DNA from: Bacteroidales bacterium
Lineage (GTDB): Bacteria; Bacteroidota; Bacteroidia; Bacteroidales; UBA932
Assembly (NCBI GenBank): GCA_028707695.1
Contig: JAQWAL010000003.1
Location: 1-64,000 of the forward strand
DNA: 64,000 nt
Direction: 5' to 3'
The notes beneath the pieces are model-generated. The model made no database searches and was not told where the DNA came from. It saw nothing but the letters and a program-made list of their open reading frames with translations. Below are positions 1 to 7,923 of this stretch, one piece after another. Numbering within the stretch: the first letter of the stretch is position 1; every line of letters begins with the position of its first letter. Made by a program: the position numbers and the translations under genes.

Positions 1-264
1 ATATTCCCTTGCCTTATTTTGTCTCTTTACTATTGAAGCTGATGAGAATGAGAAATATAATCATTTATCCACTCGGGTCACAAATGAAACTGTGTGCCTG
101 ATTGGGATTTAATAAGCAGACCCTAATATAACTATTTTAATTTCTTTTTCAAATAAGGTAAAATATTCTAGTATTAGAAAAAAAACATTATCTTTGTTTA
201 TACGATTTTTAACCAAAATTTAACATAACCAAAATACTTAAATTACTAACCAAAACTTTTTTAC
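1..264. other. Spacer upstream of the SusC-like gene
   Basis: No convincing gene is visible here. A short open stretch at about 2-112 on the plus strand ends in a stop, but it has no recognisable protein signature. The last 70 bases are very AT-rich and contain a phylum-type -7 element at 189-196, described separately. The spacer therefore looks like the regulatory region of the SusC/SusD operon, with a leader of roughly 60 bases before the start codon at 265. Confidence 0.5.
189..196 (+). promoter_or_regulatory. Candidate -7 element for the SusC/SusD operon
   Basis: The octamer TATCTTTG matches the Bacteroidota -7 consensus TAnnTTTG. I see no clear TTG/TTTG -33 box at the usual 17-23 base distance, so either the promoter is weak or activated, or the match is fortuitous. 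No anti-sigma factor or ECF sigma gene lies within the visible sequence upstream. Confidence 0.4.
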
Positions 265-3200
265 ATGAAAAAAATTAAACTTCTCTTAACAGGCCTGTTG
301 CTTGTTTTGGCGTTTGGTATCACCAGTGCCCAAAACATTCAGGTAACAGGTACTGTGACAGATGCAAATACAGGTGAACCTGTATCTTTTGCATCGGTTC
401 AGCTGAAAGGGACAACAGTAGGAACTGCTACTGATTTGGATGGAAAGTACACTATCAGTGCACCTGGAAACGGCATCCTTGTCTTCAGCTTCATAGGTTA
501 CACAACAGTTGAAGTTCCTATTAACCAAAGAGCAGTGGTCAACCTTACAATGGCTCCCGATGCAGTTGCATTGGAAGATGTGTTGGTGGTTGCCTACGGT
601 ACAGCTAAAAAGGAGTCATTTACTGGTTCTGCTCAAGTTGTACGTGCCGATAAAATTGAAAAAAGAACAGTTGCCAATGTAACCAAAGCACTTGATGGTA
701 TGGCTGCCGGAGTACAAACAACTTCGGGTTCAGGACAGCCTGGTGCCGGAGCATCTGTTATAATCAGGGGATTTGGTTCAATGAGTGCGTCAACAGCACC
801 CCTTTATGTGGTTGACGGCATTCCATATGACGGTGCAATTAATGCGATCAATCCTAACGATATTGAATCAATGACAGTTATCAAGGATGCCTCTGCAGGT
901 GCTCTGTATGGTGCAAGGGGTGCCAATGGTGTTGTTATGATAACAACAAAAAAAGGGTCAGAAGGTACTTTGTCTGTTAACTTTAAAGGAAGTTGGGGGT
1001 TTGCTTCAAGGGCTATCCCTACTTACGAGACCATGGATGCATATGAGTGGACTGAGGATGTTTACTTTATGTATAAAAACAAGCTTATTGCAGATGGACT
1101 TGCGCCTGCTTCTGCGGGGTCAGCAGCCATGCAAGAGATGGCAACCGGAGCAACTAAAATATTTGGTAACCAACAGCAATACAACCCATTTAACAGAGCT
1201 GCAAATGATTTGATAGACCATAATACTGGACAAATTTATGATGGTACTACATTGAAGTGGAACGAAGACTGGTTGGATTTGGCTACTGCTAATGCACCTT
1301 TACGCCAGGAATACCAGATGATTGTCAGTGGTGGATCAAACAAAACAAACCATATGTTCTCCCTTGGTTATCTCAACGAAGAGGGTTTGGTTAAGTCTAC
1401 AAAATTTGAAAGGTTTTCTGGTCGTGCAAACGTAGATACTAAGGTAACTGAATGGTTCAAAACTGGGTTGAATGTGAACTTTGCTGGTAATACTACAAAT
1501 AGTACCACGTTAGGATCCGGATCTACAAGTAGTTCTGCATATTCAAATATTTTTTACAGTGCCATGCTTATGGCGCCAATATATCCGGTTTATTTGAAGG
1601 ATGAAGCTGGAAATACAGTTTATGACGATTCTGGTATTGCCCAATACGATTGGGGAGAAGACAGACCTGCAGGTGCAAGTGCCGGATGGAATCCTCTTGC
1701 TAACCTGGAAGAAGATAAATATTTGGGTACAACTGATAATATCAGTGGAAGAACATTTGTTGAATTGGGTGGTCTTGAGCAGGGAGCACTCAGAGGACTT
1801 AAGTTTTCATCAAATTTCGGTTTTGATTATGCTTTATCAAAGAGTAAAACATATTATAACCCATATTTTGGTAATGCAAACAACTTGGGTGGACTTTTGG
1901 CAATTTCAAACGGTAGGACATTCAGCTATACTTTCAACCAGTTGGTAACTTGGGATCGTACCTTTGGAAGGCACCATTTTGATATTTTGGCAGGTCATGA
2001 GTACTATAAGTACAACTACCAATATTTGTACGGAGAGAAGTCCGGATTCCCGTTTGGGGGTTTATATGAGCTTGATGCTGCTACAAATATTAGGGATGCG
2101 AGTTCATATGAGAACAATTATGCTATAGAATCATATCTCTCCAGGTTTAACTATGATTTTGACGATAAATATTACTTCTCTGCAAGTTATCGTAAAGATG
2201 GATCATCCAGATTCAATGAGGATGGACGTTGGGGAGATTTCTGGTCAGTAGGAGGTAGTTGGAGAATTTCACAAGAATCATTTATGCGCTCCATCGACTG
2301 GATAAACAATTTGACTCTAAAAGCTTCTTATGGTGTGCAAGGTAACGATAATATCGGATCACTTTATGCATGGCAAGCTTTCTATTCACTTGCTTATCCC
2401 AACCAAGCAATGCCGGGTGCCATTGTTTCTTCTCTAGAGAACAAAGATTTGAAATGGGAAAAAAATAATAACTTTAACGTGGGTATAGAAGCAAGGTTGT
2501 TGGATAAACTATCAATAACTGCCGAGTATTACCATCGTGAAACAGCAGATATGCTCATGGATTTCCCAATGGCGTTGTCTCTTGGTTTTAGTGGCTATTC
2601 AAAGAACGTTGGATCAATGCAAAATAGTGGTTTGGAACTTACATTATCTATGGATATTTTAAAGAAACATGATCTTTATTGGAATATGACATGGATGGGT
2701 TCTACAGTAAGTAACGAAGTTACAAACTTAGCTGACAAACCTGAGATTCTTTCTGGAAGTTATATTATTAAAGTCGGTGAGGCTATGAACTCGTTTTATC
2801 TTTCTGAATCTGCTGGTGTAGATCCAGCAACCGGAAACAAACTATACTGGGTATGGGATGAAACAGATGGTGTTAAGGGCGATAAATACATTAGCAGTGA
2901 TTACCAAAAAGCCCTGCAATGTCGTGATGTAGTTGGAAGTCGTATACCTGACTTGTACGGATCCTGGGCGAACGATTTTAAATATAAAGGGTTTGACATG
3001 AGTATAATGACTACATATTCAATTGGTGGTAAAATGTTGGATGGGGTTTATAATACTTTGCTATACAACACCTATGTAGGCCAGGCAGGTCATAAGGACA
3101 GACTTGAGAAAGCATGGAAAAAGCCAGGAGATATTGCAGAAGTCCCACGTATTGACGGAAACGGCTCTGCAAAAATTACACGAACTGCTGACGAATTATT

Positions 3201-3429
3201 CGATGCTTCCTATTTTGCTATTAAGAACATAACACTTGGTTATACGCTTCCGAAAAGATGGACAAATAGCATTAAATTACAGTCTGTAAGATTTACTGTA
3301 ACTGCAGATAATCTCCATGTGTTTACGGCTCTTAAGGGTATGGATCCTCAGTATAACTTTACAGGAGGTACAGGATATTCCTACACTCCTTCAAGGACAA
3401 TCTCAATGGGATTAGATATTAGGTTTTAA
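265..3429 (+). CDS. SusC-like TonB-dependent outer-membrane receptor
   Basis: This 1054-residue protein is an outer-membrane TonB-dependent transporter of the SusC/RagA family. It imports oligomers captured by its SusD partner. A Sec signal peptide occupies about residues 1-22. A carboxypeptidase-regulatory-like beta domain follows at about 24-110, then a plug domain at about 120-230 with the typical IIRGFGS and YVVDGIPY segments. The beta-barrel runs to the C-terminal FDIRF-like end, here GLDIRF. No N-terminal STN domain is seen, which argues against direct sigma/anti-sigma signalling through this receptor. The SusD-like gene starts 13 bases downstream, so the two are cotranscribed. The neighbouring genes point to peptide or glycoprotein substrates, but the substrate is inferred, not shown. 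Confidence 0.95.
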   Translation: MKKIKLLLTGLLLVLAFGITSAQNIQVTGTVTDANTGEPVSFASVQLKGTTVGTATDLDGKYTISAPGNGILVFSFIGYTTVEVPINQRAVVNLTMAPDAVALEDVLVVAYGTAKKESFTGSAQVVRADKIEKRTVANVTKALDGMAAGVQTTSGSGQPGAGASVIIRGFGSMSASTAPLYVVDGIPYDGAINAINPNDIESMTVIKDASAGALYGARGANGVVMITTKKGSEGTLSVNFKGSWGFASRAIPTYETMDAYEWTEDVYFMYKNKLIADGLAPASAGSAAMQEMATGATKIFGNQQQYNPFNRAANDLIDHNTGQIYDGTTLKWNEDWLDLATANAPLRQEYQMIVSGGSNKTNHMFSLGYLNEEGLVKSTKFERFSGRANVDTKVTEWFKTGLNVNFAGNTTNSTTLGSGSTSSSAYSNIFYSAMLMAPIYPVYLKDEAGNTVYDDSGIAQYDWGEDRPAGASAGWNPLANLEEDKYLGTTDNISGRTFVELGGLEQGALRGLKFSSNFGFDYALSKSKTYYNPYFGNANNLGGLLAISNGRTFSYTFNQLVTWDRTFGRHHFDILAGHEYYKYNYQYLYGEKSGFPFGGLYELDAATNIRDASSYENNYAIESYLSRFNYDFDDKYYFSASYRKDGSSRFNEDGRWGDFWSVGGSWRISQESFMRSIDWINNLTLKASYGVQGNDNIGSLYAWQAFYSLAYPNQAMPGAIVSSLENKDLKWEKNNNFNVGIEARLLDKLSITAEYYHRETADMLMDFPMALSLGFSGYSKNVGSMQNSGLELTLSMDILKKHDLYWNMTWMGSTVSNEVTNLADKPEILSGSYIIKVGEAMNSFYLSESAGVDPATGNKLYWVWDETDGVKGDKYISSDYQKALQCRDVVGSRIPDLYGSWANDFKYKGFDMSIMTTYSIGGKMLDGVYNTLLYNTYVGQAGHKDRLEKAWKKPGDIAEVPRIDGNGSAKITRTADELFDASYFAIKNITLGYTLPKRWTNSIKLQSVRFTVTADNLHVFTALKGMDPQYNFTGGTGYSYTPSRTISMGLDIRF

Positions 3430-3442
3430 AAAACGATAAGAA

Positions 3443-4999
3443 ATGAAAAAGATATATTTACTATTGTCAATTGTGAGTTTGTTCTTAATGAGCGGTTGTT
3501 CGGAAGACAGACTCAATACTGACCCAACAAACAGAGTTTCTGGAACTGCGATTTTTGCAGATGCCCAAAATTCACTTACAGCAATAAACGGAATGTATAG
3601 AATGATGTACACCGGTGGATGGGGTGGAGGATGGAATGATGAAAATGGCGGTTTGCCAGCTTTCATTTTGGTATTTGACCTTATGGCAGATGATCATTTG
3701 ATGGATGCATCAGGTTCAGGGTGGTTTTGGTATGATTACGGTTTCGATACATGGGGCGACTGGACGCATACATCCGGACACCAATACCATATCTGGAACT
3801 TCTTTTACAAGTTGATTGCCAATGCCAATTATGTAATTGCTCAAGAAGGAAATATCCCCGGTGATGAGAATGTAGCTAATTATTCAGTAGGACAAGCTTA
3901 TGCTATTCGTTCTTTTGCTTATATGTGGTTGGTTCAGATTTATGCTCAAAGCTGGGATGTTTCAAAACCTGGAGTGCCTCTTTATAATGAGCCTACTATT
4001 GCTGGTTCGGTTGGTAACCCAAGGGGTACTGTACAGGATGTGTTTACACAAGCAAATTTAGATATTGATAAGGCAATCGAATTGCTGGAATCTACTACAG
4101 TCGTTCAAATGCACCGTTCACACATAGACAAGTATGTGGCTTATGGATTAAAGGCAAGACATGCTCTGGTTCAAAAAAATTATCCGGTTGCTTTGGAGTT
4201 TGCTGTAAAAGCAATGGACTCACCAAGGAGTATTGCACCGTTTGCTGATATCAGGAACGTAAATGATATTTCAAAAAGAAATGTGCTATGGGGACTGGGT
4301 ATCCAGACAGACCAAGCAATGGGCAACTGGGATATCTATACGCATATGGATGCAGATTCAAAAACTACGTACTCAAAAGGCAGACACCTAATATCTTCAT
4401 GGCTTTACGACAGAATTCCAAATGAGGATGCAAGAAAAGAATGGTGGACAGCTCCATTACCACAAGAAGAGTGGGGTGAAGCGGGTACAGAAAATGGATC
4501 TAAAAGGTCTTGGTGTCAAACTAAAAAAGTTTTCATTGATGCTTCTTCGCAAACTGGAGATCATGTACTTATGAGGGTGGAAGAGATGGCTCTGATAGCC
4601 GCAGAGGCTGCGTGTCATTTGGAAAGGTATCCAGAAGCCCGTCAGTATGTTTCTATGGTCGGTTCAACACGTATGCCAGATTATGAAACTCGTTTGGAAA
4701 ACTTCTCAAATAGCAAGGTATACAACGCAAATACTCACGCAAATTTAGTAACCCTGATGGATGAAATATTATTTCAAAGGAGGGTTGAACTTTGGAGTGA
4801 AGTTCCTAGGTTGCACGACTTGTTGAGGCTGGGTTTAGGATTTGACAGGAATTATGATGGATCAAATCATACAATTAGGTTAAACAGCGTGAATACAAGC
4901 CCTAACTCTCCTGCTTTCATACTGTGGATTCCTCGTGCAGAATTTGACGGAAATGAGAATATGGATGCTACTACTGACCAAAATCCTCGTCAATATTAG
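3443..4999 (+). CDS. SusD/RagB-like surface lipoprotein
   Basis: This 518-residue protein is the lid-like substrate-binding partner of the upstream SusC transporter. A lipoprotein signal peptide ends at a lipobox with Cys19 (LMSGC). The N-terminal region NTDPTNRVSGTAIF and the helical pattern match the SusD-like N-terminal domain. The C-terminal RagB/SusD domain contains ILFQRRVELWSE, which resembles the conserved ERR-EL motif of the family, and ends in DQNPRQY, a typical SusD terminus (NPGY-like). It is the second gene of the operon, 13 bases after susC and 31 bases before a third lipoprotein gene. Ligand specificity cannot be read from the sequence. Confidence 0.95.
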   Translation: MKKIYLLLSIVSLFLMSGCSEDRLNTDPTNRVSGTAIFADAQNSLTAINGMYRMMYTGGWGGGWNDENGGLPAFILVFDLMADDHLMDASGSGWFWYDYGFDTWGDWTHTSGHQYHIWNFFYKLIANANYVIAQEGNIPGDENVANYSVGQAYAIRSFAYMWLVQIYAQSWDVSKPGVPLYNEPTIAGSVGNPRGTVQDVFTQANLDIDKAIELLESTTVVQMHRSHIDKYVAYGLKARHALVQKNYPVALEFAVKAMDSPRSIAPFADIRNVNDISKRNVLWGLGIQTDQAMGNWDIYTHMDADSKTTYSKGRHLISSWLYDRIPNEDARKEWWTAPLPQEEWGEAGTENGSKRSWCQTKKVFIDASSQTGDHVLMRVEEMALIAAEAACHLERYPEARQYVSMVGSTRMPDYETRLENFSNSKVYNANTHANLVTLMDEILFQRRVELWSEVPRLHDLLRLGLGFDRNYDGSNHTIRLNSVNTSPNSPAFILWIPRAEFDGNENMDATTDQNPRQY

Positions 5000-5030
5000 A
5001 AGAATTATATAACTAATAAAGAATTATTCT

Positions 5031-5786
5031 ATGAAAAAGATACTATATATTACAAGTATTTTGTGCGTTCTTCTATTCACATCTTCATGTGAACAGGAGA
5101 GGGTGCTGTACAGTGGAGATGGAGGAGCTGAGGTCTCCTTTCCTTCAAATGTTATAAGGTTCCAGATGGTTGCGGAAGATAATAATCAGTTTCAGGTTGA
5201 ACTCTGGAGGGGTAATACATCTGGAAGTTTATCTGTTCCTGTTACAATTTCAGGTGCAACCAGCTACTTTACACCAAATAAGAATCAGTTTGATTTTGCC
5301 GATGGTGAAAGCAAAGCTCTTTTAACCTTTAGTTATGATGACCTAAATAACTTTGCAGGGGAATCCTACTCAATAAAGGTTGAAATAACTGATGAAAGTC
5401 AATTATCTCCTTCTGGCAAGGGAGTTCTCAATATTACCACCCAACGGAAATTGACTTTTCAACCTGTAGGAACAGGTACATTTAATTCAATGTTTTTTGA
5501 AGAGGCTTGGTCTCAAGATCTCCTGAAGGCTGCTGAGGCGGATTATTACAGATTACCAAACCTATATTTTAATGGTTATCACCTTGAGTTTACTGTTGAC
5601 AATGGTGTAATTGGAATTGCAAAACAGCCAATGGGGTATAATCACTCATCTTATGGAATGGTTTCATGGGATCCAAGGTATCCAAGCGAATGCGTTGTAA
5701 CTGGAAAAGTTTATAATTTCACGGTTGCCTTTACTGTAAGTGCAGGATCCTTTGGTAAGTTTTTTGAAACATTGACAATGCCTTAA
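5031..5786 (+). CDS. SusCD-associated surface lipoprotein of unknown ligand
   Basis: This 251-residue protein has a lipoprotein signal with Cys20 (TSSC). A beta-rich domain at about residues 30-135 resembles the Calx-beta/immunoglobulin-like modules found in SusE-position proteins. A second beta-rich domain follows, with WxxD-type and aromatic residues. I do not recognise a precise family. Its place as third gene of the SusCD operon suggests a surface glycan- or peptide-binding accessory, by analogy with SusE/SusF. A terminator hairpin follows at 5804-5834, so the operon probably ends here and the peptidase gene downstream is a separate unit. Confidence 0.8.
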   Translation: MKKILYITSILCVLLFTSSCEQERVLYSGDGGAEVSFPSNVIRFQMVAEDNNQFQVELWRGNTSGSLSVPVTISGATSYFTPNKNQFDFADGESKALLTFSYDDLNNFAGESYSIKVEITDESQLSPSGKGVLNITTQRKLTFQPVGTGTFNSMFFEEAWSQDLLKAAEADYYRLPNLYFNGYHLEFTVDNGVIGIAKQPMGYNHSSYGMVSWDPRYPSECVVTGKVYNFTVAFTVSAGSFGKFFETLTMP

Positions 5787-5803
5787 AATTTATTTTTTTA
5801 TTC

Positions 5804-5834
5804 AAAAGGGGTCGTTTTACGATCCCTTTTTTTT
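5804..5834 (+). terminator. Intrinsic terminator after the SusCD operon
   Basis: An 11-bp stem (5804-5814 with 5820-5830, one G-T wobble) closes a five-base TTTTA loop and runs directly into a T tract. This is a classical rho-independent terminator on the plus strand after the third lipoprotein gene. Confidence 0.8.
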
Positions 5835-5886
5835 ATCATTTTTTTGGATTTTGAAGCAGATATTATTCTTGATGTGTATGTTCCCG

Positions 5887-5921
5887 TTTTGCTTTTAATT
5901 TAAAAAAAATTCATACATTTG
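5887..5921 (+). promoter_or_regulatory. Promoter of the M64 peptidase gene
   Basis: TTTTG at 5887-5891 is followed 22 bases later by TACATTTG at 5914-5921. This fits the Bacteroidota promoter pattern TTTG-N(17-23)-TAnnTTTG. Transcription would start near 5927-5930, about 30 bases ahead of the start codon at 5961. The peptidase therefore appears to have its own promoter despite sitting next to the SusCD operon. Confidence 0.7.
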
Positions 5922-5960
5922 TTAAATATATTAATGATAATTGTCTAGTATTTAAGTGAA

Positions 5961-7841
5961 ATGAAAAAAAATATAAAAGCAAGCATAATCTTAATAATAT
6001 CAATAGTTGCCTTATTTTCTTGTGAAAAAGAGGTCCCTACTGTTTTGGATTTATCTACAACAAATCTTTTGTTGCCAAATATTAATGCAGAAGCAACTGT
6101 AGAGATAACTGCAAATGGTAATTGGACAGCATCTGTTGCATCAACTTGGTGTACTGTATCACCAACAAGTGGTAACGGGAATGGAATCCTTAAAATTATA
6201 GCAACAGATAATGTTGGTGATAAGGAAAGGAGTGTTACTGTAAGTATCAACAGTAAGGAGATTACAAAATATGCCAAAATAACCCAAGATGTGCCATCTC
6301 TGGAATTGGATAACATACAATTCAATTTTTCTAAAGAGGCTAGTTCTGCATCTTTAACTATATCATCAAATACGGCATGGGAAATTGCCATTCCATCCAA
6401 TATTGGGTGGATTGCAGCAACTCCTGATAAAGGTGAAGGAAATGCAAACGTTTCGTTTTCAATTTCAAATAATATTGACGCTGAAAGAAGTGCTGATATA
6501 GAAATTTTGTACAGCAATAAAAGTAAGATAGTGACGATCGTTCAAGAGCGTGGTAAAAACGGTATTCCAAGTTCACCTGTCCTAAAGGCTCCTTTGGCTG
6601 ATGCTGTCAATATTTCAAGATTGCCTGCTTTTAGGTGGTCCACATCAAATGATCCAGATGGTGATCATGTTTCTTATATTTTTGAATACGGCATTAATCC
6701 TGATTCATGGGATGTTTCAATTCCTGTTGATGATACTGTTTATTATATGCCTGCTTATTTGGAATCAAATACAAAATATTTTTGGCAAGTAACTGCTGTC
6801 GATGAATTTGAAGGAAAGAGTTCTACAATCTCTCAAAATAGTTTCACAACAGGTATTTCAACTAGTTATTTCAATGGTGAGTACAGATTATACCAAGAGA
6901 ACACAAAGGGTCAGAAACCGTCTGTAATCATATTTATGGGCGATGGATACCAGGCAGAGGACCATGTTGACGGGGGAAGATATGACAATCATCTGGACGA
7001 AGGTATTGAAGCGTTCTTTTCGGTTGAGCCTTACAAATCTTACCGGGAATATTTTACTGTATACAAGGTTGGGGCATATTCAAGAGATAGCGGAGTTAAA
7101 CAGACCGACAAGAATTTGATGAAACATTCTGTTTTTGAAACCGATTTCCTTGGAGGATCTTCCCTTAGTACAAATACAGATAAAGTATTTGATTATGCAC
7201 GTGTTGTGCCCGGGATTGACGACGAGGCTCTAAAAAACACATTGATTGTGTTGGTTGTTAATGAAAACAGGTATGCAGGTACTTGCTGGATGTGGTCTGA
7301 CGGAAAGGCTATTGCTATAGTCCCTGTCAGTCGTTCCGGTCAAGATGAACAGGCATATCCCAATATTGTAAATCACGAGGCAGGTGGACATGGTTATGGA
7401 AGATTGGCAGACGAATATATAAGTTCCCAAAATATTGGTAAGACTCTACCGGAATCTGATGTTACCTCATTCCAATCATGGGTAAGAAATGGTTTTTATC
7501 CAAATGTAGATCTAACAGGAAACCTGAATGAGGTAAAATGGAAATATTTTCTTGGGGAACCAGGGTATTCGAGGGTAGGTACATACGAGGGTGCATATTA
7601 TTATGCATATGGAGCTTGGAGGCCAGAGACATCCAGCTGCATGGTACACAATGAACAATATTACAATGCTCCTTCCAGGGAAGCCATGGTTAAAAGAATT
7701 TTGAAAACTGCCGGGGAGACTTTTAGTTTTGAAATATTCTTGGAGAAGGATGTGCAAAAAAGTCCCGATGCCAAGATGGCTACTAAGTCGTTCAATCCAC
7801 TAACATTCATACCTTTGGCTCCGCCTGTAATGGTCAGGTAG
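5961..7841 (+). CDS. Surface lipoprotein with BACON domains and an M64 metallopeptidase domain
   Basis: This 626-residue protein is a predicted surface-anchored zinc endopeptidase of family M64, the family of the Clostridium ramosum IgA protease. It has a lipobox at Cys21 (LFSC), two BACON domains at about 30-110 and 112-196, and a fibronectin-III-like module at about 200-295 (SxxAFRWSTSNDPDGD, WQVTA). The M64 domain covers about 300-605. It begins near FMGDGYQAED and holds the metal site HEAGGHGYGRLADEY, with His472, Glu473 and His477. The two histidines are four residues apart from the glutamate side (HExxxH), one more than in HExxH. BACON domains are usually adhesion or mucin-binding modules. 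IgA or another host glycoprotein is a family-based guess, and the organism need not be host-associated. Confidence 0.9.
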   Translation: MKKNIKASIILIISIVALFSCEKEVPTVLDLSTTNLLLPNINAEATVEITANGNWTASVASTWCTVSPTSGNGNGILKIIATDNVGDKERSVTVSINSKEITKYAKITQDVPSLELDNIQFNFSKEASSASLTISSNTAWEIAIPSNIGWIAATPDKGEGNANVSFSISNNIDAERSADIEILYSNKSKIVTIVQERGKNGIPSSPVLKAPLADAVNISRLPAFRWSTSNDPDGDHVSYIFEYGINPDSWDVSIPVDDTVYYMPAYLESNTKYFWQVTAVDEFEGKSSTISQNSFTTGISTSYFNGEYRLYQENTKGQKPSVIIFMGDGYQAEDHVDGGRYDNHLDEGIEAFFSVEPYKSYREYFTVYKVGAYSRDSGVKQTDKNLMKHSVFETDFLGGSSLSTNTDKVFDYARVVPGIDDEALKNTLIVLVVNENRYAGTCWMWSDGKAIAIVPVSRSGQDEQAYPNIVNHEAGGHGYGRLADEYISSQNIGKTLPESDVTSFQSWVRNGFYPNVDLTGNLNEVKWKYFLGEPGYSRVGTYEGAYYYAYGAWRPETSSCMVHNEQYYNAPSREAMVKRILKTAGETFSFEIFLEKDVQKSPDAKMATKSFNPLTFIPLAPPVMVR

Positions 7842-7863
7842 TTTCATTTGAATAATATTTTAC

Positions 7864-7909
7864 AAAACAAAAAAGAGGGTGATTTTATTGTCACCCTCTT
7901 TTTTGTTTT
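7864..7909. terminator. Bidirectional terminator between the M64 gene and rpoC
   Basis: A perfect 19-bp inverted repeat (7864-7882 with 7891-7909) encloses an eight-base loop. Each arm carries an A run on one strand and a T run on the other, so it can terminate both the plus-strand peptidase gene and the minus-strand rpoC transcript. It fills the short gap between their stop codons. Confidence 0.9.
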
Positions 7910-7923
7910 GAGCAGGAACTACT

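Noticed and set aside
2-112. Short open stretch at the left edge that might be the end of an upstream gene
   Set aside because: Its roughly 36 residues show no family signature and other frames are closed. It could be chance, so it was not called a gene.
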